In this document: piece by piece, positions 25,645-33,974 of the stretch
Numbering within the stretch: position 1 is the first letter of the stretch
How the letters are laid out: the number at the start of each line of letters is the position of its first letter
Source of the DNA: AP-15 sp963755435
GTDB lineage: Bacteria > Pseudomonadota > Alphaproteobacteria > ATCC43930 > CGMCC-115725
DNA: 64,000 nucleotides
Assembly: GCA_963755435.1 (NCBI GenBank)
Contig: CAVWJX010000011.1
Location: 186,001-250,000 of the forward strand
Reading direction: 5' to 3'
Notes under the pieces: generated by a model
What the model was told of the DNA's origin: nothing
Database searches by the model: none
The model's input: only the letters and a program-made list of their open reading frames with translations
Translations under genes and position numbers: made by a program

Positions 25645-27381
25645 ATGCCCGACGACGTCCGCCGACCCGCTATCGACAAGTCGCGCCTGCCGAGCCGGCA
25701 CGTGACGGTCGGGCCAGAGCGGGCGCCGCATCGCGCCTTTCTCTATTCGATGGGGCTAACCGACGAGCAAATCGCCCAGCCGCTGGTCGGTGTCGCCACC
25801 ACCTGGAACGAGTCGGCGCCGTGCAACATCTCGTTGGCGCGCCAAGCACAGGCCGCCAAGAAAGGGGTCGCAGCCTCGGGCGGCACCCCGCGCGAATTCA
25901 CCACGATCACCGTGACCGATGGCATCGCAATGGGCCACGAGGGCATGAAATCCTCGCTGGTCAGCCGCGAGGTCATCGCCGACTCGGTCGAATTGTCGAT
26001 GCGCGGTCATTGCTATGACGCGCTCGTCGGGCTCGCCGGCTGCGACAAATCATTGCCGGGGCTGATGATGGCGATGATCCGGCTCAACGTGCCGTCGGTC
26101 TTCATGTATGGCGGCTCGATCCTGCCGGGCCGTTTCCAGGGCCGCGACGTCACGATCGGCGATGTGTTCGAGGGGGTTGGCGCGCACAGCGTGGGCAAGC
26201 TCACCGACGAGGAATTGCACGAGTTGGAATGCGCCGCCTGTCCCTCGGCGGGCTCCTGCGGCGGCCTCTTTACCGCCAACACGATGGCCTGCGTGTCCGA
26301 AGCGATCGGCCTGGCGCTGCCCGGTTCGGCCGGCGCGCCCGCACCCTATGATTCGCGCGACGCCTATGCCGAGGCCTCGGGTCAGGCGATCATGGAACTG
26401 CTGCGGCGGAACATCCGACCGCGCGACATCGTCACCCGCGAGGCGATCGAGAACGCCGCAACCGTGATCGCAGCAGCCGGCGGCTCCACCAATGGCGGCT
26501 TGCACATCCCGGCGATGGCCAGTGAGGCCGGCATCGATTTCGATCTGCACGCCTTTGGCGAAATTTGCAAGCGTACCCCCTATATCGCCGACCTGAAGCC
26601 AGGCGGCCGCTATGTGATGAAGGATCTGCACGATATCGGCGGCGTGCCGGTCCTGATGAAGGCGTTGCTCGATGGCGGTTATCTGCACGGCGACTGTATG
26701 ACCGTCACCGGCAAGACCATCGCCGAGAACCTGGCGAACGTCGTCGTCGCAACGAGCCAGGACGTGGTGCGGCCGACTTCGGCGCCGTTGTCGCCGACCG
26801 GCGGGCTTGTCGTGCTGAAGGGCAATTTGGCGCCGCAAGGGGCGATCGTCAAAGTCGCCGGCCTGGCGAATTTGCGCTTTACCGGCCCCGCGCGCTGTTT
26901 CGACCGCGAGGAGGACGCATTCGAGGCCGTCGACAAACGCCGTTATCGCGAGGGCGACGTGATCGTGATCCGCTACGAGGGGCCGCGCGGCGGCCCCGGC
27001 ATGCGCGAGATGCTGTCGACGACGGCGGCGCTCTATGGCCAGGGCATGGGCGACAAGGTGGCCCTGCTGACGGACGGCCGGTTCTCGGGTGCGACCCATG
27101 GCTTCTGCATCGGCCATGTCGGACCGGAAGCGGCGGGCGGCGGCCCGATCGCACTTGTCCGTGACGGCGATATGATCACGATCGACGCTGTCGCCGGCAC
27201 GCTCGACGTGGCCTTGAGCGAAGCCGAGTTCGCCGAGCGCCGCACGGCCTGGAGCGCGCGCCGCAACGACTACCAGTCCGGCACGTTGTGGAAATACGCG
27301 CAGACCGTGGGCGACGCCGAGAAGGGAGCGATCACCCATCCTGGCGCACGCGCCGAAACCCACACCTATGCCGACATTTAG
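25645..27381 (+). CDS. ilvD: Dihydroxy-acid dehydratase
   Basis: The 578-residue Fe-S dehydratase of the IlvD/Edd family converts 2,3-dihydroxy-3-methyl acids to 2-oxo acids in Val/Ile/Leu synthesis. Cluster Cys residues are visible in NESAPCNIS, GLAGCDKSLPG and CAACPSAGSCGGLFTANTM. The ALLTDGRFSGATHG signature is present, and length fits IlvD. Related sugar-acid dehydratases share the fold, so the assignment rests on the ETTITVTDGIAMGHEGMK-type core. GGGAGATGCCGAG precedes the ATG. Confidence 0.88.
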   Translation: MPDDVRRPAIDKSRLPSRHVTVGPERAPHRAFLYSMGLTDEQIAQPLVGVATTWNESAPCNISLARQAQAAKKGVAASGGTPREFTTITVTDGIAMGHEGMKSSLVSREVIADSVELSMRGHCYDALVGLAGCDKSLPGLMMAMIRLNVPSVFMYGGSILPGRFQGRDVTIGDVFEGVGAHSVGKLTDEELHELECAACPSAGSCGGLFTANTMACVSEAIGLALPGSAGAPAPYDSRDAYAEASGQAIMELLRRNIRPRDIVTREAIENAATVIAAAGGSTNGGLHIPAMASEAGIDFDLHAFGEICKRTPYIADLKPGGRYVMKDLHDIGGVPVLMKALLDGGYLHGDCMTVTGKTIAENLANVVVATSQDVVRPTSAPLSPTGGLVVLKGNLAPQGAIVKVAGLANLRFTGPARCFDREEDAFEAVDKRRYREGDVIVIRYEGPRGGPGMREMLSTTAALYGQGMGDKVALLTDGRFSGATHGFCIGHVGPEAAGGGPIALVRDGDMITIDAVAGTLDVALSEAEFAERRTAWSARRNDYQSGTLWKYAQTVGDAEKGAITHPGARAETHTYADI

Positions 27382-27394
27382 CCGGCCGGAGGGT

Positions 27395-28729
27395 TCAGCG
27401 GACGGGCGTCCCAGGCGCCTTGTCGCCGAGCCGCAATAGCGGGACCAAGGCCAGGATCAGCGCCGTCGATCCGGCCGATACCAGGATCAGCGGGTCGAGA
27501 TGGCGATGGAACAGATGCTCGTACAGAAACGAGCCGATGTTGTTCGACAGCGCCGACGACAGATTTAACACCGACATCAAGGCGGCAAAGGCAAACCCTT
27601 CGGCCCGTTTCGGGCAGTAATCGGCGGCGAGCGTCAGCGTCACGACAAAGGCGATCATTCCTGCCATGCCGCTGAAAAAATTGATCAGCGCCGCGGCGAC
27701 CTCGTTCGACAGCAGCAGAAACGCCGCCGTCGTCACCGTGCCGAAGATGATGCTCAAATTGAGCAGGCGGCGCGAACTCATGTCCTTTAGCAGCTTTCGA
27801 TATAAAATCGCGCCCACGATCCAGCCGACCGAGTTGATCGCGCCGAGAATTCCGATATAACCCTGCGAAAATTTCAGGTGATCTGTCATATGGTAATAAA
27901 GCGGGGTGCCGAAGCCCGGGTTCAGGTAATACAAGAACAGAAACGAGCCGATCACCCACAGATCCCGCGAGGTGAAAGCCGCCAACAGACCGCGAAACGT
28001 CCGCTTCATCTCCACCAGATCGAGGCGGCTCGGAGCTTCGTCGATCAGATAGAGCGCGCCGAAAATCGCCGCCAGTGGCGCGACCGCGATGATTCCTGCC
28101 GCGGCATGCAGCGCCGCGGCCGGCTGAAACCGTTCGACCAATTCGCCGCCGATCACGGCGCTGCCCGTCGCGGCGATGTTGAACCACAGCCATTGCTGAT
28201 TGACGAACCGGTCGCTCGAATGCAGCCGCTGGCCGTTCTCGACCAGCACCGCGCCGCAGAGGGTGCTCGATATCGCCATCGCATAGGCGGTTAGCAGCAG
28301 CACCAGAACGAGCGGCCCCGGTGCGGTGATGCGGGCGACCCAAAACAAGGCGCCGCAGGCGACCAGATTGGCCACCACCAGGTAGGCCTTGCGGCGATAG
28401 CCGAACAGCGGCACGAAATCCGAAACGATCCCGTAGACGGGCTTGATGATCCACGGCAGGTTGAGGACGGTCAAATACCCGGTCACCTGGACCGGGGTCC
28501 AGCCATAGACCTGCTTCAGGAAATAGTTGAGCGGCTGGGCGATCAGCCCGCCGGTCTGCCCGAGCCCCTCGACGATATAGACGAGGGCAAAAAACCACAT
28601 CAGCCGGCTGATCTGCCGGCTCTCCGGCGGCACTGTCGCGGCGCCCGCCGGCGCCCGTCGATCAAGCGGCGCCGGAAGCAGGCCGCTGCGGGCGACGGGT
28701 CGGCTCGTTCCGCGCCCGGTCCTCAGCAC
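27395..28729 (-). CDS. Folate/biopterin (FBT) family MFS-type transporter
   Basis: The 444-residue protein has about 12 membrane segments. Its opening FALVYIVEGLGQ...GLIAQPLNYFLKQVYGWTPVQVTGY resembles the FBT/BT1 group, as do NLPWIIKPVYGIVSDFVPLFGYRRK and the SSTLCGAVLVENGQ segment. FBT proteins take up folates and pterins in protists and plants; bacterial members are mostly uncharacterised. The start GTG 28729 is uncertain because the first 40 residues are Arg/Pro-rich; an internal start near MWFFAL is possible. It follows the RidA gene by a few bases on the same strand. Confidence 0.75.
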   Translation of the reverse strand: MLRTGRGTSRPVARSGLLPAPLDRRAPAGAATVPPESRQISRLMWFFALVYIVEGLGQTGGLIAQPLNYFLKQVYGWTPVQVTGYLTVLNLPWIIKPVYGIVSDFVPLFGYRRKAYLVVANLVACGALFWVARITAPGPLVLVLLLTAYAMAISSTLCGAVLVENGQRLHSSDRFVNQQWLWFNIAATGSAVIGGELVERFQPAAALHAAAGIIAVAPLAAIFGALYLIDEAPSRLDLVEMKRTFRGLLAAFTSRDLWVIGSFLFLYYLNPGFGTPLYYHMTDHLKFSQGYIGILGAINSVGWIVGAILYRKLLKDMSSRRLLNLSIIFGTVTTAAFLLLSNEVAAALINFFSGMAGMIAFVVTLTLAADYCPKRAEGFAFAALMSVLNLSSALSNNIGSFLYEHLFHRHLDPLILVSAGSTALILALVPLLRLGDKAPGTPVR

Positions 28730-28736
28730 GCAGGCT

Positions 28737-29198
28737 TCATCTGACCGCGACGATGATCTCGATCTCGACCGGGATGCCGCCGGGCAGCGAGCTCATCCCG
28801 ACCGCCGAGCGGGCGTGGCGGCCGCGCTCGCCGAAGACTTCGACTAACAGATCCGAGCAGCCGTTGATAACCTTGGGGTGGTCTTCAAAATCAGGGGCGG
28901 CGTTGACCATCCCCAGCACCTTGACGATGTCCTCGACCCGCTCGAGATCGCCGCCGAGCGCGTCGCGCAGCGCTGCAATCAGCACCAGCCCGACCTGCCG
29001 GGCGTGCCGATAGCCTTCTTCGATCGACATGCCAGCGCCAAGCTTGCCGCGCGGCATCCGGCCGTCGGCCTCGGGCGGACCCTTGCCGGAAAGATAGAGC
29101 AGATTGCCGGTGCGCTTGGCGTGAACATAGTTTCCGATCGGGCCGCTGACTGCGGGAAGCGCTATCCCCAACTGGCTCAGCCGCTGCTCGATCGTCAT
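28737..29198 (-). CDS. RidA family protein (enamine/imine deaminase-like)
   Basis: The 153-residue protein belongs to the YjgF/YER057c/UK114 (RidA) superfamily, small trimeric proteins that hydrolyse reactive enamines and imines made by PLP enzymes. NLLYLSGKGPPEADGRMPRGK and HARSAVGMSSLPGGIPVEIEIIVAV match the family's second and last blocks. The longer N-terminus (RLSQLGIALP) and VLGMVNAAPDFEDHPKVING are typical of the subgroup with KVLGMVN. It probably shares a transcript with the downstream FBT transporter. Confidence 0.85.
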   Translation of the reverse strand: MTIEQRLSQLGIALPAVSGPIGNYVHAKRTGNLLYLSGKGPPEADGRMPRGKLGAGMSIEEGYRHARQVGLVLIAALRDALGGDLERVEDIVKVLGMVNAAPDFEDHPKVINGCSDLLVEVFGERGRHARSAVGMSSLPGGIPVEIEIIVAVR

Positions 29199-29262
29199 CG
29201 CGTCGTCTCCGCTGCCCCTGTCCCCGCCGCGATCCGCATCATAGCCGAAACGGCGGCGGATT

Positions 29263-29517
29263 TCACCGGCAACGAAATTGGGCGACCTCGTCGCTGCCGT
29301 CCTTGGCGGCGGCGGTGAGCTCGGCGGATTTGCCCCACGACCGGCAGTGCAGCTCGGCCAGCTGAACCGCTGCTACAGCCGGGGTGGTGTCCGAATACCA
29401 GCGCAGCGCGATGTGTTCGGGCGACTGGCTGAGCACCCAAGGTGGTCCACCACACCCGGCCACGGCCAGCACCAGCGCCGCCGCGGCACCCCGGATCATC
29501 AGCGATCGCATCGACAT
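29263..29517 (-). CDS. Small lipoprotein, 84 aa
   Basis: The product starts MSMRSLMIRGAAAALVLAVAGC with a lipobox (AVAGC, Cys at residue 22). The mature 63 residues include IALRWYSDTT and AELHCRSWGKSAELTA. A C-terminal Cys (VAQFRCR) could pair with the Cys of LHCRS. Function unknown. GCGAGGATCGGGC precedes ATG 29517. It precedes the RidA gene on the same strand with a 64-base gap. Confidence 0.65.
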   Translation of the reverse strand: MSMRSLMIRGAAAALVLAVAGCGGPPWVLSQSPEHIALRWYSDTTPAVAAVQLAELHCRSWGKSAELTAAAKDGSDEVAQFRCR

Positions 29518-29861
29518 TGCCCGATCCTCGCGCAATTGCCGCGGTGCGGCGACACCCCGGTAACGGCCGGCTATGGCTGGAAGTTCACCTGGCACCGCTG
29601 GTCGACCATCGTGGCTGGCCAAGGGTCCAGATCAAACATCCAACTCGAAATAAGAGCTCAGCTAACTCTCAAATTGTCTTCCCAGCGATGGCAAGATGGT
29701 AAGACATATCGGCGGGCGCCCGCATCGAGCAGCCTCGCACGCGATGGCGCGCATTGGGGGTTGCATCGGGCGGCGGGACATTGTTTCGTGCGGCGATGCG
29801 GGCGGTTGCGGGTTCGCACCCGCCGCTGTTCAACCGCCGGTCGGAGTGCTCAGGGGATAGA
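29518..29861. other. Intergenic region between divergent small genes
   Basis: About 340 bases between the divergent lipoprotein and membrane-protein starts. Frames here are Arg-rich and lack ribosome sites. It must carry two promoters; none could be placed with confidence. Confidence 0.35.
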
Positions 29862-30098
29862 ATGCGGGTGTTGGTCGGGCTCTATCTGGCGATCGGAGTG
29901 GTGCTGCTGGCGATCGGCTATCTGCTGCCCGGCCCGTGCCCGAACCGCAATACCGACATTGTCAGCGACGTCGTCTTTGTACTGACCTGGCCCGTCGGCC
30001 TCTACGCCGAGGTCTATCATGGGCAATTGTCGGTTGAGGAGTGGCTGCGCGCGCAAGCCTGCCAGGGCGGCGACGGGCTGGGGACCAAGAAAATCTGA
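29862..30098 (+). CDS. Small membrane protein, 78 aa
   Basis: The 78-residue product begins MRVLVGLYLAIGVVLLAIGYL, one clear membrane span. A second less hydrophobic span (DIVSDVVFVLTWPVGLYAEVYHG) follows, with a short soluble tail (LSVEEWLRAQACQGGDG). Role unknown. CAGGGGATAGA precedes ATG 29862, and the longer frame from 29754 has no ribosome site. It lies upstream of the ornithine decarboxylase leader. Confidence 0.65.
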   Translation: MRVLVGLYLAIGVVLLAIGYLLPGPCPNRNTDIVSDVVFVLTWPVGLYAEVYHGQLSVEEWLRAQACQGGDGLGTKKI

Positions 30099-30610
30099 CG
30101 CCGTCGCCGGCCGTCCGCACCGGTGCGGACCCCCTCCGTAAATCTGGGTTAATCCGCAAATTTTTGGGAATTGCCGCTTGCGTTCGGGGCCGATCAGCGT
30201 ATCTATCGGGTCCTCGACGCACTCGCACGTGCCTATGGCCCATGGTGGTTATGCAACGACGTAACGCGTCCTTTTTGGTCGTCCGGCCGGAAGGCCGGTC
30301 CCGAGAGGGAGGTCGATATGGTTGCTTTCCGACTGGGGGGCGTGGTGCCCTGCCCTGACGCGAACCTTCGCGGAACGCGCCTGCGTGGGCGGGGCAACCG
30401 GGTCATTGACCCGAGTAGTCTGAGCTAAGCAGCACAATCCGGCCGAGTCGGGCGTCACCGCCCCGCTCTGCTATTTATTTTGATTTTGGTTCGCTTTCGG
30501 TCAAAGAGCGAGGCCGCGTCGGCGTGTACGTTCACGCTCACCTGGCCCCGAGCGCGACCGGCAGCAGCTGCTTCGCTCATACCGCCTCGCGGGAAGGATT
30601 ACCCCCAATA
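30099..30610 (+). ncRNA. Long structured leader of the ornithine decarboxylase gene (speF-type leader candidate)
   Basis: About 510 bases separate the membrane-protein gene from the decarboxylase start. Visible hairpins are CCGGCC-GGAA-GGCCGG (30283-30298), TCCC-GAGA-GGGA (30299-30310, overlapping a Shine-Dalgarno), CGCGA-ACCT-TCGCG (30359-30372) and CGGGTC-ATT-GACCCG (30399-30413). GGGCG-TCAC-CGCCC (30450-30463) is followed by a T-rich stretch from 30472. A conserved speF leader motif is known upstream of alphaproteobacterial ornithine decarboxylases. Identity with that motif is inference from position, length and structure. Confidence 0.5.
30318..30428 (+). CDS. Arg-rich upstream reading frame (leader peptide candidate), 36 aa
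   Basis: A frame of 36 codons starts MVAFRLGGVV with GGGAGG five bases before ATG 30318. Six of 36 residues are Arg, five of them within residues 18-28 (RGTRLRGRGNR). It ends at TAA 30428, 182 bases before the decarboxylase. The start's Shine-Dalgarno can pair in the TCCC/GGGA hairpin, and the last codons cover the CGGGTC/GACCCG hairpin. This suits attenuation by ribosome position, with Arg or ornithine as plausible signal. No relative is recognised, and it could be a chance frame inside a structured RNA. Confidence 0.4.
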   Translation: MVAFRLGGVVPCPDANLRGTRLRGRGNRVIDPSSLS

Positions 30611-31741
30611 ATGAATGAGAGGATTTCGCGCTTCCTCGCCGAAAATTCGCCCGAGACCCCTTGCCTCGTCGTCGATCTCGCGACGATCGCCGAGGCTTAC
30701 AACGCCTTGTGCCGGCATCTGCCGCTCGCCCGGATCTACTATGCGGTCAAAGCCAACCCGGCCCCGGCAATCCTCGCTATGCTCGACCGCAAGGGGGCCA
30801 ATTTCGACGTGGCCAGCCGCGGCGAAATCGAGCTGTGCCTGGATAACGGGGTGGCCGCAGAGCGGCTGTCGTTCGGCAACACGATAAAGAAGGAAAAGGA
30901 CATCGCCTTTGCCAATGGCGCGGGCCTGCAACTCTTTGCCTTCGACAGCGCGCACGAACTCGAAAAGCTGGCGCGGGCAGCGCCGGGCGCGCGCGTCTTC
31001 TGCCGCATCCTGGTCGATTGCGCCGGTGCGGAATGGCCGCTGTCGCGCAAGTTCGGCTGCACGCCCGACATGGCGGTCGAGCTGTTGCGGCAGGCGCGCC
31101 GCCTCGGCCTCGATCCGTACGGCGTGTCGTTCCATGTCGGCTCGCAGCAGACCGATCTGCGGCAGTGGGACGGTGCGGTCGGCACCGCGGCGCGGATGTT
31201 CTCGCTGCTCGCCGAGGCCGACATCGATCTGCGCATGATCAATATCGGCGGCGGCTTCCCGGCGCATTACACCGGCGAAGTGCCGGCGGTCGAAAGCTAT
31301 GCCCGCGCGGTGATGGCGGCGGTGACCCGGCATTTCGGCAACCATCTGCCGGAAATCATCATCGAGCCGGGGCGCTCGCTGGTCGGCGATGCCGGGGTGA
31401 TCCAGAGCGAGATCGTGCTGATCTCCGAGAAGGGAGGCAGCGATGCGCGGCGCTGGGTCTATCTCGACGTCGGCAAGTTCAACGGGCTCGCCGAAACGAT
31501 GGACGAAAGCATCAAATATCGGATCGCCACCCCCGGCCGCGCCGGGGTCTGCGGCCCGGTCATCCTCGCCGGGCCGACCTGTGACAGCGCCGACATTCTC
31601 TACGAGCGCACCGAATACCGGCTGCCGCTCGGCCTCGAGATCGGCGACAAGGTCGAGATCCTGTCCGCCGGCGCCTACACGGCGAGCTATGCCTCGGTCG
31701 GGTTCAACGGCTTCGCTCCGATCCGCACCTACTGTATCTGA
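30611..31741 (+). CDS. Ornithine (or lysine/ornithine) decarboxylase, fold III, PLP-dependent
   Basis: The 376-residue alanine-racemase-fold enzyme makes putrescine from ornithine (or cadaverine from lysine). PLP Lys47 is in YYAVKANPAP, the phosphate loop is INIGGGFPAHY, EPGRSLVGDAG binds the cofactor, and Cys324 in GPTCDSADILYE comes from the partner subunit in the dimer. The FGNTIKKEKDI segment and short length match alphaproteobacterial ODC/LDC enzymes. ATG 30611 is preferred over GTG 30524 because family N-termini begin near residues 1-10 (MNERISRFLAEN). GGGAAGGA lies upstream, somewhat far. Expression is probably controlled by the leader. Confidence 0.9.
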   Translation: MNERISRFLAENSPETPCLVVDLATIAEAYNALCRHLPLARIYYAVKANPAPAILAMLDRKGANFDVASRGEIELCLDNGVAAERLSFGNTIKKEKDIAFANGAGLQLFAFDSAHELEKLARAAPGARVFCRILVDCAGAEWPLSRKFGCTPDMAVELLRQARRLGLDPYGVSFHVGSQQTDLRQWDGAVGTAARMFSLLAEADIDLRMINIGGGFPAHYTGEVPAVESYARAVMAAVTRHFGNHLPEIIIEPGRSLVGDAGVIQSEIVLISEKGGSDARRWVYLDVGKFNGLAETMDESIKYRIATPGRAGVCGPVILAGPTCDSADILYERTEYRLPLGLEIGDKVEILSAGAYTASYASVGFNGFAPIRTYCI

Positions 31742-31821
31742 ACCGGCCGGCAGAATCGGACCTTCTGGGGCGCCGGCGCGGCGCTGTAAACTGATCTTGT
31801 AGCGGATCGGAGAGAACGGTG

Positions 31822-32304
31822 ATGAAACGGACGATTTCGGCCTGCGCCGGCCTGGCGCTCGGCATGCTCGCGCTCGGCGCTTCGGCGGCGACACAACACA
31901 CGTCGTCGACCAAACACCGGGCGCAGAACGGGCCGCCGGCTTGCGGCGCGCTGAGCTTTCGGGCGGTTGCTGCCGGCGCTCCCGACGGCGACCAGCAGGC
32001 CGGCTTTTACCGATCGCGCTATGGCACCTTGGCATTGCACGCCGACGTCAAGCAGGGCAAGGCGATCGACTATTTCGTGCTGGCCGACGGCAAGCGCCTG
32101 GGTGCGGCGCCGGCCACCCTGCCCGACTGGGCGACCAGCTGCGCTGCGGCCAAGAAACTGCCAGCGCCAGTCGCCGCCGGCGCCGCGGCCTGCACCGGGG
32201 ACCGCTTCCGGGTTGTGCTCGCGCATCAGGGGAGCACGCGCTTGGCGCTGCTCTACGGGCTCGACGGCTCGACCTGGCGGTTTTGTAGCGCCGGTGGCTA
32301 CTGA
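31822..32304 (+). CDS. Secreted hypothetical protein, 160 aa
   Basis: Signal peptide MKRTISACAGLALGMLALGASA, then a mature domain with four or more Cys (PPACGALSF, ATSCAAAKK, AAACTGDRF, RFCSAGGY) that could form two disulfides. Segments such as FRVVLAHQGSTRLALLYGLDG are beta-strand-like. The function is not recognised. ATG 31822 with CGGAGAGAACGG upstream is preferred to GTG 31819. It follows the decarboxylase by about 80 bases and may share its transcript. Confidence 0.65.
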   Translation: MKRTISACAGLALGMLALGASAATQHTSSTKHRAQNGPPACGALSFRAVAAGAPDGDQQAGFYRSRYGTLALHADVKQGKAIDYFVLADGKRLGAAPATLPDWATSCAAAKKLPAPVAAGAAACTGDRFRVVLAHQGSTRLALLYGLDGSTWRFCSAGGY

Positions 32305-32506
32305 CCGGCAGCTACCGAGGAAGGTCCGGCAGGCTGTCGCATCGGCCATTGCAACGGCCGACAAGCTTCAAGTAGTGTCGCGGTGGCGGGGCCGCATCGG
32401 GGTCCACGCTTGGCGACCGGCCGCGAAGGTCGCCCAAGAAGCTAGGTTGATCAGAACAAGCCGTTGGGTGACGCCGTGATGCGGCGCCGGCATTAGGGAG
32501 AACGTG

Positions 32507-33913
32507 ATGTTGGAATTATTAGAGCAGCAGAAAAAGCTGACGTTCAATCAGTGGAAAATCGCCGGCGCCGCGACGCTGGGCGACATGCTCGATTTTTTCG
32601 ACTTTTTCCTGATCGGCTTCGTTCTCGCGTTCGTGGTCAAGGATTGGCATCTGACTTATGGGCAATCGGGCGCGATCCTGCTCGCCTCGGGCGTCAGCGC
32701 CCCATTCGGTTCCTTGCTGTACGGCTGGATGGCCGACAAGGTCGGCCGCCGCAAGGCGCTGATCGCCGCGGTGCTGAACGTCTCGATCGCCACAGGCGCC
32801 ATGGCGCTGACGCCGGAAGGTGGATGGATCTACCTGGTGGCCTGCCGCTTTTTCGTCGGGTTTGGCGTAACCGGCTTGTACTCGGTCGACATCACCTTGA
32901 TGCAGGAGTTTTCCCCAGCCCATAAGCGCGGCTGGTTCACCGGGGTGACCACGACGATGCTGCCGGCAGGCGGACTGCTCGCCGCGTTGCTGGGCGCGTT
33001 TGCGGCACCTCATATTGGCTGGCGCGGAATGGTTGCGGTCGGGTTGCTGCCGGCCTTCCTGTGCTTGTACATTCGGGCGTTTGTCCCCGAATCGCCGCAT
33101 TGGCTGCTGCGCCGCGGCCGGATGGAAGAGGCACGGCAGGCGCTCGCCTGGGCTTTGCAGATGGATCCCGCGCGGATCACCTTGCCGGCGGTGCCGCCGG
33201 TGCTCGAGCAGACCCGTTGGCTCGAGATTTTCAAATACCCACGCAGCATCATCGCCGGCTGCCTGACCGGGCTGACCCAGACCGGCGGCGTGGCCCTCGC
33301 CTTGTGGCAGGTGACCTTGTTCGTCATGGTGTTGAAGATCACCCCGCCCGAGGCCTCAAAGCTGGTGATTTGGCTGAGCCTGTCGGCGATCGCCGGCCGG
33401 TTTCTGTGCTCGTGGCTCTCGGACGCGTGGGGGCGCCGCGCCTCAGGCGTTTTTGCCTGCGTGATCGCGGCGATCTTCATGGCGCTGGCCGGGTATCTGC
33501 ACAGTGTGTTTATCGGCGGCGCGTCGATGTTTTTTGTGATGATCCTGCTGCAAAATTTCTTCGGCAGCGGCAATTATTCGATCGTCGGGCCTTATATGGG
33601 CGAGATGTGGCCGTCGCGGCTGCGCGGCAGCGGCATGGGATTTGTCTATGGGGTCGGCAATCTCGGCAAGTTCATCGGCCCGCTGGGGCTGGCATTGATC
33701 GCCGGCTCGTCGAATTACGTGAAGCCGGCCGTGACTTTAGATGCGCTGATCCCGGGGTTTCTCTACTTCGCATTCTGGTACCTGTTGGGCGCGGTCGCGT
33801 TCTGGCTGATCGGCTTTGAGACGAGCGGGCGCACCATCGACGAGATCAACAGCACGCTCGACGCGGCACGGCCGGTCCCGAGAGTGGTGGTCGAGCGCAG
33901 CGCCGGGAATTAG
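32507..33913 (+). CDS. MFS transporter, aromatic/organic acid:H+ symporter type
   Basis: The 468-residue carrier has about 12 membrane segments. It contains GDMLDFFDFFLIGFVLAFV in TM1, the loop motif GWMADKVGRRKAL, FVGFGVTGLYSVDITLMQEF in TM4, and SWLSDAWGRRASG in the second half. The DxxDFFDF element in TM1 is characteristic of AAHS/MHS symporters that import aromatic or short organic acids. Two FMN hydroxy-acid oxidase genes lie downstream on the opposite strand, so hydroxy-acid uptake is an attractive but untested idea. GGGAG lies 6 bases before ATG 32507. Confidence 0.82.
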   Translation: MLELLEQQKKLTFNQWKIAGAATLGDMLDFFDFFLIGFVLAFVVKDWHLTYGQSGAILLASGVSAPFGSLLYGWMADKVGRRKALIAAVLNVSIATGAMALTPEGGWIYLVACRFFVGFGVTGLYSVDITLMQEFSPAHKRGWFTGVTTTMLPAGGLLAALLGAFAAPHIGWRGMVAVGLLPAFLCLYIRAFVPESPHWLLRRGRMEEARQALAWALQMDPARITLPAVPPVLEQTRWLEIFKYPRSIIAGCLTGLTQTGGVALALWQVTLFVMVLKITPPEASKLVIWLSLSAIAGRFLCSWLSDAWGRRASGVFACVIAAIFMALAGYLHSVFIGGASMFFVMILLQNFFGSGNYSIVGPYMGEMWPSRLRGSGMGFVYGVGNLGKFIGPLGLALIAGSSNYVKPAVTLDALIPGFLYFAFWYLLGAVAFWLIGFETSGRTIDEINSTLDAARPVPRVVVERSAGN

Positions 33914-33974
33914 CGCTACCTGCACCTCCCGGTCGGGTCAAATCGCCCGGCCGGGACGTCTTGCACGGACGTGA

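Noticed and set aside
30171..30428. Longer 85-codon version of the decarboxylase leader frame from TTG 30171
   Set aside because: No ribosome site at the TTG; only the internal ATG 30318 has a good Shine-Dalgarno.
30450..30485. Intrinsic terminator in the decarboxylase leader
   Set aside because: The stem is only five base pairs and the T-rich stretch begins several bases after it and is broken by A and G, so it is kept as a possible attenuator element rather than called as a terminator.
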